Below are positions 1 to 7,367 of a stretch of DNA of 64,000 nucleotides, one piece after another. The stretch lies in contig JAGOUY010000001.1 of assembly GCA_018061025.1 (NCBI GenBank), forward strand, positions 62,001 through 126,000. The letters are read 5' to 3'. The notes beneath the pieces were generated by a model, which saw nothing but the letters and a program-made list of their open reading frames with translations, did no database searches and was not told the origin of the DNA. A program made the translations under genes and the position numbers. This DNA is from Patescibacteria group bacterium. GTDB lineage: Bacteria; Patescibacteriota; Patescibacteriia; 2-12-FULL-60-25. Positions within the stretch are counted from its first letter, which is position 1; every line of letters starts with the position of its first letter.

Positions 1-608
1 TATTGGGGATGGACAATCGTGTCCACATCTAACGACGATACGATGACACGATCAGGATCGAGTCCGAGCGCGTAGATCTTCGGCAATATTTGATGGCCGG
101 ACCAATGCAAATTCGATCCCTTACCTGGAATTTCTTCTGGGAGATCCTTAGGGTGGGTGGTGATCCAAAACGCTTTGAAGGTCGTACCAAACTCTTGGCT
201 TGCCTGCTTACAGACCTCTTGGAATCGAGGGGCGTCACGCTCTTCCCCTGCCAACACGATCATCATGTGATCAGCAGGATAGTGTGTGGCCGCGAGGTTT
301 TTTAGCGTTTCACGAATGACGGGGTACTCTTCTTTGTAGGTGGGCAAGAAAATGAGATGATATGTCTCTTCATAGTGAGGTAAAGAGACGGCTTCGGCCT
401 GCCAGTCGCGCTTGAGGGCGCTGCGATAGCGCCACCAGGAGATGAGCGTGAACGGCGTAAAGTAAAAAATCCGCATCAACCAATAGAGGTCGAATAAAAT
501 AATAAAATAAATCATCCAGAGCGGTCGGGTGATGGATAACGCGATAGATGCGATCAGGGTCGTCCAGACCATGAGACCAGGAATGATTTCGAGCACGCGG
601 CGGTTCAT
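1..608 (-). CDS. Glycosyltransferase family 2-like membrane protein (3' end outside window)
   Basis: The reading frame runs from ATG at 608 off the left edge without a stop, so about 202 N-terminal residues are visible. Residues about 8-60 form hydrophobic membrane segments. A soluble region follows with the order expected of GT-A glycosyltransferases: a FLPTYKE-like start, a GEERD segment, a GKGSN segment and an SSLDVDT acidic motif that probably binds the nucleotide-sugar metal. It probably transfers a sugar at the cytoplasmic membrane; substrate unknown. Its ATG overlaps the tsaB stop by 4 bases (ATGA), indicating translational coupling. The family call is an inference from motifs because the C-terminus is missing. 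Confidence 0.72.
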   Translation of the reverse strand, partial: MNRRVLEIIPGLMVWTTLIASIALSITRPLWMIYFIILFDLYWLMRIFYFTPFTLISWWRYRSALKRDWQAEAVSLPHYEETYHLIFLPTYKEEYPVIRETLKNLAATHYPADHMMIVLAGEERDAPRFQEVCKQASQEFGTTFKAFWITTHPKDLPEEIPGKGSNLHWSGHQILPKIYALGLDPDRVIVSSLDVDTIVHPQ

Positions 609-1000
609 ACGGATTTTGGGAGCGTAATGTTCGGCTCCGCATCATAAATGGGGGCCACGTAAGCGGCGCTTGCTTGCCCATCTTCTATACATTGCTTATA
701 CAAGGTGCGAAGATCAGAGACTTCCTCTACTCGCACTCCTCGGAGCGGCTTATGGAATAACCTGGCCAAAAGATTAGCGTAGAGAACCCCGATTCGAATA
801 GAAGAGAAAGAGCCTGGGCCTGCCACCACACAAATTCCATGCGCCGATTCTAACCGGGTGCGATCTTTGAAGAGCTGTTTTAAGAGAAGTGGGGGGCGTC
901 CTGGGTGCGTGCGGACATTTAGACGACCAGCATCACTTAACCAACCTAGACGACTTTGCCTAGGAATATGCGTATCAATAAATACCCATTCATTATTCAC
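605..1000 (-). CDS. tsaB: TsaB-like protein, tRNA threonylcarbamoyladenosine modification
   Basis: 131 residues. The motif GPGSFSSIRIG at residues 61-71 matches the GPGSFTGLRIG signature of TsaB, the non-catalytic partner of TsaD in forming t6A37 on ANN-decoding tRNAs. Classical TsaB is about 230 residues with two actin-like lobes. This protein has only the N-terminal lobe, the part that forms the TsaD interface. No Shine-Dalgarno precedes the ATG at 1000. The 3' end overlaps the glycosyltransferase start by 4 bases. The family assignment is good; retention of function with one lobe is inference. Confidence 0.75.
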   Translation of the reverse strand: MNNEWVFIDTHIPRQSRLGWLSDAGRLNVRTHPGRPPLLLKQLFKDRTRLESAHGICVVAGPGSFSSIRIGVLYANLLARLFHKPLRGVRVEEVSDLRTLYKQCIEDGQASAAYVAPIYDAEPNITLPKSV

Positions 1001-1024
1001 AAGATTTTTATTTCTTCGATGATT

Positions 1025-1054
1025 CTGTCATTCCCGCGAAGGCGGGAATGACAG
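1025..1054. repeat. Palindromic repeat of the ATTCCC-N8-GGGAAT type
   Basis: A 30-base perfect hairpin: a 13-base arm beginning CTGTCATTCCCGC, a GAAG loop, and its complement. It lies between tsaB and the HTH gene. The same core (CCCGCGAAGGCGGG) recurs twice at 63301-63385. The core fits the ATTCCC-N8-GGGAAT consensus described for Neisseria dRS3 elements. It may act as a mobile small repeat or a transcript-end hairpin; no T-run supports a true terminator. Confidence 0.75.
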
Positions 1055-1065
1055 GAAGAACCCCT

Positions 1066-1674
1066 TTACTTAATTCTTTCCGCTAGTTTATCGACGACGA
1101 CATTTTTTGGGGCTTCTAAAATCGCATAGAGAAAACGATCGGTAATATCTTTGCGATAGCGGAACTCGTCTAGAGTCATTAGGGAGTAGCGGATCTCCAC
1201 GCCAAGATCTTGTTCGGTTTGAGCCAGGATTTTATCCATTGCCTTCTTGTCTACCTTCTCGGCCACCATAAAGATATCAACGGGCGCACCGGCCTTGCCG
1301 AGAAACAGTCCCAAGAAGGCCAGATAACGAATATCCCCGATCTTTAAGAGGTGCTGGTCGAGCTGTTGCTCTAACATGACCTGGGCTTTGACAATCAGCG
1401 AGGTGATTTCTGGTAAAAGAGAGAACGACTTATTTACTTTGTAATACTTGCGTTTGAGACCAGGACGCTTCACCCCTTCTTCTGATACCCCTTCTTCCAC
1501 CACTTCCATGATCAGGCCAAAACGGACGAGGTTTGCGAGTTCACGACGTACCGCATTGATTTGCGTGCCGACACGACGCGTGAGTTCGCGAACGAAGATG
1601 GCTTCGTCGGGGTGGCGCAAAAACAAACTCAACAGTTTGACACGTGTCTTCGAACCAAATAAGTGTTCAAGCAT
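1066..1674 (-). CDS. Winged-helix regulator with nucleotidyltransferase-like C-terminal domain
   Basis: About 202 residues from ATG 1674 (MLEHLFGSK). An upstream in-frame ATG at 1713 is possible, but the conserved domain begins at 1674. Residues 1-65 look like an ArsR/MarR-type winged helix (FLRHPDEAIFVRELTRR). A linker and helical section follow. Residues about 115-200 resemble the degenerate Pol-beta nucleotidyltransferase fold that follows such HTH domains in archaea and CPR: a PVDIFMVAEKVD strand, then a DEFRYRKDITDRFLYAIL helix. The catalytic GS-DxD pattern is absent, so nucleotidyl transfer is unlikely. Target genes unknown. Confidence 0.65.
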   Translation of the reverse strand: MLEHLFGSKTRVKLLSLFLRHPDEAIFVRELTRRVGTQINAVRRELANLVRFGLIMEVVEEGVSEEGVKRPGLKRKYYKVNKSFSLLPEITSLIVKAQVMLEQQLDQHLLKIGDIRYLAFLGLFLGKAGAPVDIFMVAEKVDKKAMDKILAQTEQDLGVEIRYSLMTLDEFRYRKDITDRFLYAILEAPKNVVVDKLAERIK

Positions 1675-1801
1675 ACCCGCCTCTATCCTGCCCGATATTA
1701 GCCGCCTTGACAAGCAACCCTTTAGGCTAGACGGAGAGCGGTCTTAAACCGTATACTAGGCTCACGCTCCCCCTAGAGGGATTGATTGGTTTGTTTTTCC
1801 C

Positions 1802-3916
1802 ATGTCTTTCCAACGCCAACTTCGCATTGCCGAGATTGAAGTCAATGCCGCGCCTACCGATGAACGTATCGTAGGGATTTTTCGGTACGAATCAGAACCA
1901 CAAAAAGGCAAACGAGGTAGTACCATTGTACTGATTGCAGAAATCGCTTCCACGCTCTACGTCTACGAGCAACTTTTAGACGTTATCAATGATGCGATCG
2001 AGCGGTTACGCCCCCTCATCTCGGCCGTAGACGCAGATCCAATGGCTCGCTTTGAAAAACTTGTACAAGGACTTAATCAAACGGTTGCGACGTTCGTCTC
2101 ACAAGAGCCTTCCCCTATTGCTTGGAACCGGGTTAACCTTTTTTTATTAGAAGTCCAAGAAGAACACGTGTGCTTAACCGGGCTTGGACGATTGAGTAAC
2201 CTTTTTTTACAACGCCAGCCAGATGGGACGACACGCGTATTTGATTTGTTTGGGTCTTTAGAACAGCCTGCCGAAGTCAACCAAGAAAAAATCTTCTCGG
2301 GTCTTATTTTTGGAGAATTAAAAACGGGTGATGCCTTATTTGCGGGTACGCAGAATTTTGAACGGTTGCGCCAAGAACTTGAGATTGTCCCCCACTTAAA
2401 AACGCTGCCTCCCGTAACGGCTGCCCTTGATATCCAACAAGCTTTGGAAACATTGCGTATTCCTGACGATTTTGGAGCGGTTATTTTAGCCCAAGTTGAA
2501 CTTACAGAGCCGGTGGCCCAAACGGTACGCCCACCCCTCACGGAAGTTCTGAAAGAAAAAAGCACCACCTCAGTTGAACGTATGTATGCGGAGGAGAAGA
2601 CGGCCGAAGCCATGCTCCAGCCAGCGATGACGCCGCTGCCGGAATTAAAAAAGCGTAGCCAAGCGGCCTTACGTGAACAGGTATCCACCCTGGGCGAAAC
2701 CTTAAAAGGCTTACCGGCTCGGGCAAAGGCTCTATTTACTCGTCCTCAATCGGATCATGATCCAATCACCCTCGCAGGGCTACGCACGATGAACGCGGGT
2801 CACGGATCCTTCTTAACACGCAAACACAAGCTCGCGATTATTGCCGGGGTGAGTGTACTGGTTTTATGCATTGGTGGAACTGTGTGGTATCGCTATGCCC
2901 AGCGTAAGAATGCGGAACAACTTGCTTGGAATAACGCCTATGACCAAGCCATGGAGCAAAAGAGCCGGGCGGAAGCGAGCCTCGTGTACGGAGATGATGA
3001 AGGGGCGCAGCGCTTAGTCCAACAAGCGGATGGGATTTTGCGTAGCTTAGATAGCAGCAACGAAAAGCGAGCGGAAAGTCGTAAAACGTTGGAAACCGCC
3101 CTTGTAAGTGTCCGCGCCAAACTACGCAAAGAACAACGAATCGATCAGCCGCGTAGCTTGGTCACTCTTCCCGCTGAAGCCGGTGATGCGACGTTGAGCC
3201 TGCTCGGATCCGCCGAAGGCAAAGTCTATACATTTGATGCCAAGAACAAACAATTTATTATTACGGAAGCCGCCACAAATGTTGTGAAGCGTGTGGATTG
3301 GACAGATGGGTCTGTACCGGTTGCGATCATGACGGATAAAACGGGAGCCTTGATTCTCACGCAAGAGAAGAAAGCCTTTCGCCTTGATCCGTTAAAAGCA
3401 ACGGTGACGACGGTTGCGTATGACAGTGCGCAAAATCAGAGCATCGCGAATGCTACCGTATACGCCAAACGTGTATACCTCCTTGATCCGGCCGGCAACA
3501 TGATCTGGCGTCACAACTTGGGAGCGTCGATTGGACCGGGGACAGCGTATTTGAAACAGACATCTACCAGCTTGCAGGGTGCCACGAGCCTCAGCATCGA
3601 TTCAAACGTCTACGTAGGTTTTTCTAACGGACAAATCGTGCGCTACTTATCTGGCGCGCAAGAAACGTGGGCACCAACTCCTATTGATCCTCCCCTTGCG
3701 AATGTGGCGAGCCTTTGGACGGCGCCTGAAAGTGATCGCCTCGTGATTGCGGATCAAGTTGGCAAGCGTGTTGTGATCTTACGCAAAGATGGGAAGCACG
3801 TTTCGCAAATTACTTCGAGCGCCTTCAAAGGACCGAGCGCGGTCACGGTGGATGTGGCGCTCAAACAAATTTTTGTGACGGATGGTGGTTCCGTGTACGC
3901 GTTTGACCTCCCGTAA
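1802..3916 (+). CDS. Large membrane-anchored protein: PPM-phosphatase-like N-domain, TM, beta-propeller
   Basis: 704 residues starting at ATG 1802, with no Shine-Dalgarno. Residues 1-240 alternate strands and helices, with a segment near 135 (NLFLLEVQEEHVCLTGLGRL) like the PPM/PP2C strand carrying the DSR loop. I see no clear metal-binding Asp set, so catalysis is doubtful. A single membrane helix spans about 344-362. A charged helical segment follows to about 445, then a repetitive beta-rich region to the end that looks like a six- or seven-bladed NHL/PQQ-type propeller, presumably outside the membrane. The next gene, 62 bases downstream, also encodes a membrane-anchored protein. The phosphatase link is a weak structural guess. 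Confidence 0.6.
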   Translation: MSFQRQLRIAEIEVNAAPTDERIVGIFRYESEPQKGKRGSTIVLIAEIASTLYVYEQLLDVINDAIERLRPLISAVDADPMARFEKLVQGLNQTVATFVSQEPSPIAWNRVNLFLLEVQEEHVCLTGLGRLSNLFLQRQPDGTTRVFDLFGSLEQPAEVNQEKIFSGLIFGELKTGDALFAGTQNFERLRQELEIVPHLKTLPPVTAALDIQQALETLRIPDDFGAVILAQVELTEPVAQTVRPPLTEVLKEKSTTSVERMYAEEKTAEAMLQPAMTPLPELKKRSQAALREQVSTLGETLKGLPARAKALFTRPQSDHDPITLAGLRTMNAGHGSFLTRKHKLAIIAGVSVLVLCIGGTVWYRYAQRKNAEQLAWNNAYDQAMEQKSRAEASLVYGDDEGAQRLVQQADGILRSLDSSNEKRAESRKTLETALVSVRAKLRKEQRIDQPRSLVTLPAEAGDATLSLLGSAEGKVYTFDAKNKQFIITEAATNVVKRVDWTDGSVPVAIMTDKTGALILTQEKKAFRLDPLKATVTTVAYDSAQNQSIANATVYAKRVYLLDPAGNMIWRHNLGASIGPGTAYLKQTSTSLQGATSLSIDSNVYVGFSNGQIVRYLSGAQETWAPTPIDPPLANVASLWTAPESDRLVIADQVGKRVVILRKDGKHVSQITSSAFKGPSAVTVDVALKQIFVTDGGSVYAFDLP

Positions 3917-3978
3917 GAAACAAGAGTGTGGTATACTTTGTTCATTGATCTTTTTTATTGACCGTCCTTTCTTCTCCT

Positions 3979-4869
3979 ATGCCCCTTGCCAAACCTGCAC
4001 GTCGAAAAGTTGCGAACACGTCTGTCGCGGAACGTTCGTTTTCTGCGCAAACACACGTCACGGCTAAACCACGCTACCATCGCGTCACTAAAGTTCCACT
4101 CGCGGTAAGTGTGGCAGCGTTTTTAGCGGTGATCGCGGTCATCGTTGGTTCGATGGCGGCCAACAGCATGCAGCGTGATGATGAGATGCTCCGTGCGGAT
4201 CTTGAGCGTGTGCAACAAGATTTATCTGATCGTGTCGCTCGCTTAGAACAAGGCATGATGCCTGCTAAGACTCCTGCTCCGCTTCCAACACCTGTCATGG
4301 ATGGCTCTACGCCTGTTACAGTCACAGTGACTGCAAAACAATTAAATGAGATGCGGGCGTCGGTAGACATGGCAAATTGGAATACAAGCGCGACGACGGA
4401 AACGGTTGAGTATCGTGATACAGTGCACGCAGTCCTGGTTCGCTTACCGTATAGCGCGAAGTGGGGAAATGCGATGTACAAGATTGCTCCGTATGAAGTA
4501 GAAGGAAATACTATCTGGTTTGGACCGGTGAAGATTGAGAAGGCGGGTGACCAAATGGTGTACTCACGCATGTATAAGATGGAGATTGGAGACAAGGTTT
4601 CGTACGACGATGCGTTCAAAAAGTACGTAACCGATAACCCACGCTCAACTCCTAACCAGCCCGTGAAGCAACGCGACTTGAGCACTGGTGGTCTCCTCGC
4701 CCGCATCTACACGATTCCTGGCATGGATACGATGGGTACTGCGGAATACATTGTCTTCTCTGGAAAGAAGTTTAACTATACGCTCTCCACGGCTTGGAAT
4801 AATCAGGCGCTTACCCCGGCAGAGATCGCGACCTTCTCAGCCGTCATCCGATCGCTCAGAGCCATCTAA
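3979..4869 (+). CDS. Membrane-anchored protein of unknown function
   Basis: 296 residues from ATG 3979, chosen over TTG 3958 because the basic N-terminus and membrane helix follow directly. Residues 1-39 are basic, 40-62 form one membrane helix, about 63-90 are a short coiled coil, 91-110 are Pro/Thr-rich, and 115-296 form a folded extracytoplasmic domain. A TATACT box at 3933-3938 could serve it. A strong terminator follows immediately. No family recognised; the C-terminal domain (YSAKWGNAMYKIAPY, then a second half ending in SAVIRSLRAI) resembles small secreted-stress-type domains only superficially. Confidence 0.7.
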   Translation: MPLAKPARRKVANTSVAERSFSAQTHVTAKPRYHRVTKVPLAVSVAAFLAVIAVIVGSMAANSMQRDDEMLRADLERVQQDLSDRVARLEQGMMPAKTPAPLPTPVMDGSTPVTVTVTAKQLNEMRASVDMANWNTSATTETVEYRDTVHAVLVRLPYSAKWGNAMYKIAPYEVEGNTIWFGPVKIEKAGDQMVYSRMYKMEIGDKVSYDDAFKKYVTDNPRSTPNQPVKQRDLSTGGLLARIYTIPGMDTMGTAEYIVFSGKKFNYTLSTAWNNQALTPAEIATFSAVIRSLRAI

Positions 4870-4870
4870 T

Positions 4871-4908
4871 AAAACACCCCGAGGCTATCTCGGGGTGTTT
4901 TATTTTTG
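4871..4908 (+). terminator. Rho-independent terminator
   Basis: AAAACACCCCGAG, a 5-base loop, and its complement, followed by TTTTATTTTTG. It starts right after the stop at 4869 and closes the transcript of the preceding gene. Confidence 0.9.
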
Positions 4909-4952
4909 TTTATGATTAGCCAAATCGTAGCTGGAATCGTGATGCGTTTTCC

Positions 4953-5050
4953 TTGACTTTTTGGCTAATTTGTGATATCTTACTATTTCGTACATTGACC
5001 ATATTTGTCTAGGACGGATGTGTGAAATTAGCTGATTTCAGACACCCGTC
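4953..5050 (+). promoter_or_regulatory. Sigma70-type promoter and long leader hairpin of the next gene
   Basis: TTGACT at 4953-4958, 17-base spacer, TATCTT at 4976-4981. The expected transcript begins near 4988 and contains a hairpin at 5013-5050: a 16-base left arm starting GACGGATG, a TAGCTG loop, and a right arm ending CCCGTC, with 14 of 16 pairs formed. The gene starts 62 bases further on, so the leader is about 125 bases and structured. Confidence 0.65.
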
Positions 5051-5112
5051 TTGGACGGAAGAGTACTGCAATGATCTCATGGCTATCACACCAGACCAAA
5101 AAGGAGACCCTC

Positions 5113-5574
5113 ATGAGAACAAACCTGCGTTCAGTCATCACCTTCCTTCGGAATCACCTCGGCAACCGTATAATCTTTCTCTTCGCCTGGAACGAGAGGA
5201 GTGCGAGGGAAGCATTCTTCGAGTGTACCAACGGCCATGAGCGGGATTTCGCACGCGCGCCGCCCATCTCGCTGAGGATGCTGGAACTCTCCGGGCGTGA
5301 GCCTGCGAACATCGTACGAGAGCTGGCTGAGTGTTTCAAGGCTGAGCTCATCTCCGAGAAGGACTTCCTAATGCCCTTCTACGGCGACCCGAAGGAAGTC
5401 ATCGCTGTGGCGACCGAGCTCGGGAACCAGCTGGTGGCTGCCCTCAGCCCGCAGTGCGAGCTCGTCGTAAGCCCCAACATGCTCCATAACCTCAGGCATG
5501 GTGACATGCTGGAGGTCGAGATCAGCCCCACCGGGAAGTGGGTGAGACTCACCCTGAGCACCGGATCTATCTGA
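5113..5574 (+). CDS. Hypothetical soluble protein in a GC-rich single-gene cassette
   Basis: 153 residues. ATG 5113 is chosen because AAAAAGGAG lies 8 bases upstream; the frame is open further upstream (ATG 5071) without a ribosome site. No signal peptide or membrane helix. The first 25 residues are basic; the middle carries an AREAFFECTNGHERDF segment and a KEVIAVATELGNQL helix; the C-terminus has a HGDMLEVEISPTGKWVRL beta-hairpin. No family recognised. Its composition is visibly richer in GC and CTC/CTG/GAG codons than the flanking genes, and it has its own promoter and terminator. Confidence 0.65.
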   Translation: MRTNLRSVITFLRNHLGNRIIFLFAWNERSAREAFFECTNGHERDFARAPPISLRMLELSGREPANIVRELAECFKAELISEKDFLMPFYGDPKEVIAVATELGNQLVAALSPQCELVVSPNMLHNLRHGDMLEVEISPTGKWVRLTLSTGSI

Positions 5575-5627
5575 TCCACTCGCTCCTTCACACCCCTCCC
5601 CTCGGGACACGCTGTTACGCTGTCCCT

Positions 5628-5680
5628 CTCACCCCTTTTCATTTGTCACAAGACGAATGTGGAGGGGTGAGTTTTGTTTT
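5628..5680 (+). terminator. Terminator with nested hairpin
   Basis: CTCACCCC at 5628-5635 pairs with GGGGTGAG at 5664-5671, followed by TTTTGTTTT. The loop contains a second small stem (CATTTGT with ACGAATG). It ends the 5113-5574 transcript. Confidence 0.8.
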
Positions 5681-5690
5681 ATCCTCTACC

Positions 5691-5812
5691 GTCATCCTTG
5701 TGCGGAGTCATACGGAGATACGTCGTTCGCGAACGACGTATCGGAGACACGAGGATCCATCCGATTCGGAGGGGATGGATCCTCGATCTTCGCTTCGCTC
5801 GTCAAGGATGAC
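5691..5812. repeat. Dispersed inverted-repeat element, copy A (long form)
   Basis: Bounded by GTCATCCTTG and CAAGGATGAC, with internal complementary arms GAGGATCCATCC and GGATGGATCCTC. It is the same element as 6716-6809 in opposite orientation, but carries 29 extra bases near 5720-5750 that include a 22-base perfect palindrome centred on TTCGCGAA. No open frame inside. Looks like a non-autonomous MITE or REPIN-type repeat. Confidence 0.8.
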
Positions 5813-5838
5813 GGAAAGAAAGAGAACAATGAAAAAAT

Positions 5839-6696
5839 CTACTGAACGCTTATTCTAAAAAACTCCAGCGCGTTTTGTGTTGTTTTTTGTGCGATTGATT
5901 CAAGACTCTCCCCTCTTACTTGCGCGACGTGTTTGGCGACTTCTTCGATATAGCTTGGTTCGTTACGCTTGCCACGATATGGGATGGGAGCGAGATATGG
6001 TGCATCTGTTTCTAGCAACAATTGCTCGATGGGAATATTTTTTATGGTTCGATCGATCGCGGTGGATGGATCTTGGCCTTTGCGAAGAGGAAACGTTGAG
6101 ATGCCGTTTACGGCGATCATTAAGCCTAAATCGAGAAGCGGTTTTGCTTCTTCCCAGGTGCCGGTGAAGGAGTGGACGATGGCACGAGGCTTCCAGCCTT
6201 GGGTCCAACGTGCTTGAATTATTTCGGCGAGACGCGTGAGACCCTCACGGCAGTGGATGACGACGGGGAAGTCACATTCACGCGCAACATCTAAATGGAG
6301 ATTGAAGACGCGTTCTTGGTCACGCTTGGCGGCTTCTTGATCCGCATGGTCGTCAAGGCGGTAGAAATCCAAACCTGCTTCTCCGATCGCGATGACTTTT
6401 TTTGAAGATTGAGCGAGGGTTTTTAACTTGGCAGGATCGATATCATGTTCATGGACCCCCCCTTCTTGTTCATCGAGATGTTCGGAGGTCACATGACTAG
6501 GATGGAGACCGACCGTTGCCCAAATGTCAGGATACCCTTCGGCAAACGTAATTCCGCGCGCACTATTTTCTAGTGACGTGCCAATCGTAACGGCGGCGAT
6601 TCTTTTTTCTCGCATGCGCGTTAAGACGGCCTCACGGTCTTGGTCGTAGGGAGGGAAATGAATGTGACAGTGGGTATCAATCAAATAAGGAGACAT
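5839..6696 (-). CDS. tatD: TatD family metal-dependent hydrolase
   Basis: 285 residues, full family length. TIM-barrel metallohydrolase with the expected metal ligands: DTHCH (His9, His11), IGEAGLDFY (Glu), VVIHCR (His), IVHSFTG (His) and LLETDAPYL (Asp). TatD enzymes are Mg-dependent 3'-5' DNA/RNA exonucleases or deoxyribonucleases in the cytoplasm. No Shine-Dalgarno before ATG 6696. The gene is bracketed by two oppositely oriented copies of the same repeat. cvpA lies upstream on the same strand. Confidence 0.93.
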   Translation of the reverse strand: MSPYLIDTHCHIHFPPYDQDREAVLTRMREKRIAAVTIGTSLENSARGITFAEGYPDIWATVGLHPSHVTSEHLDEQEGGVHEHDIDPAKLKTLAQSSKKVIAIGEAGLDFYRLDDHADQEAAKRDQERVFNLHLDVARECDFPVVIHCREGLTRLAEIIQARWTQGWKPRAIVHSFTGTWEEAKPLLDLGLMIAVNGISTFPLRKGQDPSTAIDRTIKNIPIEQLLLETDAPYLAPIPYRGKRNEPSYIEEVAKHVAQVRGESLESIAQKTTQNALEFFRISVQ

Positions 6697-6715
6697 ACAT
6701 TACTCGCTTTTTTCC

Positions 6716-6809
6716 GTCATCCTTGACGTAGCGAAGCGAAGATCGAGGATCCATCCCCTCCGAATCGGGTGGATCCTCGTGTCTCCGTATGACTTCGCAC
6801 AAGAATGAC
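6716..6809. repeat. Dispersed inverted-repeat element, copy B (short form)
   Basis: Same element as 5691-5812, reversed, lacking the 29-base palindromic insert. Ends are GTCATCCTTG on the left and AAGAATGAC on the right. The two copies flank tatD 20-30 bases from its ends. Confidence 0.8.
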
Positions 6810-6835
6810 GAAAAAGTAAGAACCGACTGGAAAGA

Positions 6836-7345
6836 TTAAACCAAAAATCCCAATAAACGATAGAACACGGTTTGTGAAAACGTTGCGATGCGTGAGTGGG
6901 TGATCCAAGCCATCCAAGTGGGGTTGAGATGGAGCGTGATAATGATGTAGGAGAGAGAGCCGATGAGGAACACGCCTTCGAATAATCCGATGAGACCGCC
7001 GAGCAAGGAATCAAGGCTCGAGAGGAACGGGAGCAATGTTACGATTTTGAAGAGCTTATCCAAGAGCCAGAAGACTAACCCCACTAAACGATCGGCGATG
7101 AAGAAGATAATGATGAAGACCATTACCTGAATAACCGCGGCACTTAAGGGAACGATGAGACCAACCGTGCTCGCAATAGGGAGTGCCCAGGTTTTGGCGA
7201 TCCAGAAGCCTAAGACGGCGCCTAATAATTGACCAACCGTTTGTACAATGCCGCGACGATAGCCTAGGACGGCGAAACCAACGAGGATGAGGGCTAATAA
7301 GCCATCAACAAGATAGGGCTGCAGGGCAGCGAGAAACGAAGGCAT
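6836..7345 (-). CDS. cvpA: CvpA family inner-membrane protein
   Basis: 169 residues with four hydrophobic segments (about 13-30, 38-58, 68-92, 105-130) in the arrangement of CvpA/colicin V production proteins. The diagnostic start is LLALILVGFAVLGYRRGIVQ, followed by GQLLGAVLGFWIA. Known members are linked to envelope homeostasis; the mechanism is unsettled. It sits 22 bases downstream of metG on the same strand and is probably co-transcribed with it. Confidence 0.85.
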   Translation of the reverse strand: MPSFLAALQPYLVDGLLALILVGFAVLGYRRGIVQTVGQLLGAVLGFWIAKTWALPIASTVGLIVPLSAAVIQVMVFIIIFFIADRLVGLVFWLLDKLFKIVTLLPFLSSLDSLLGGLIGLFEGVFLIGSLSYIIITLHLNPTWMAWITHSRIATFSQTVFYRLLGFLV

Positions 7346-7367
7346 ATAAGATTGCCCCTAGTGTAAC

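Noticed and set aside
2077-2688. 203-codon minus-strand frame inside the 704-residue protein gene
   Set aside because: Ser/Arg-rich shadow composition and no expression signals; the plus-strand protein has coherent domains.
5022-5240. 72-codon frame upstream and overlapping the 5113 gene
   Set aside because: Overlaps a leader hairpin, has no ribosome site and is out of frame with the better supported gene.
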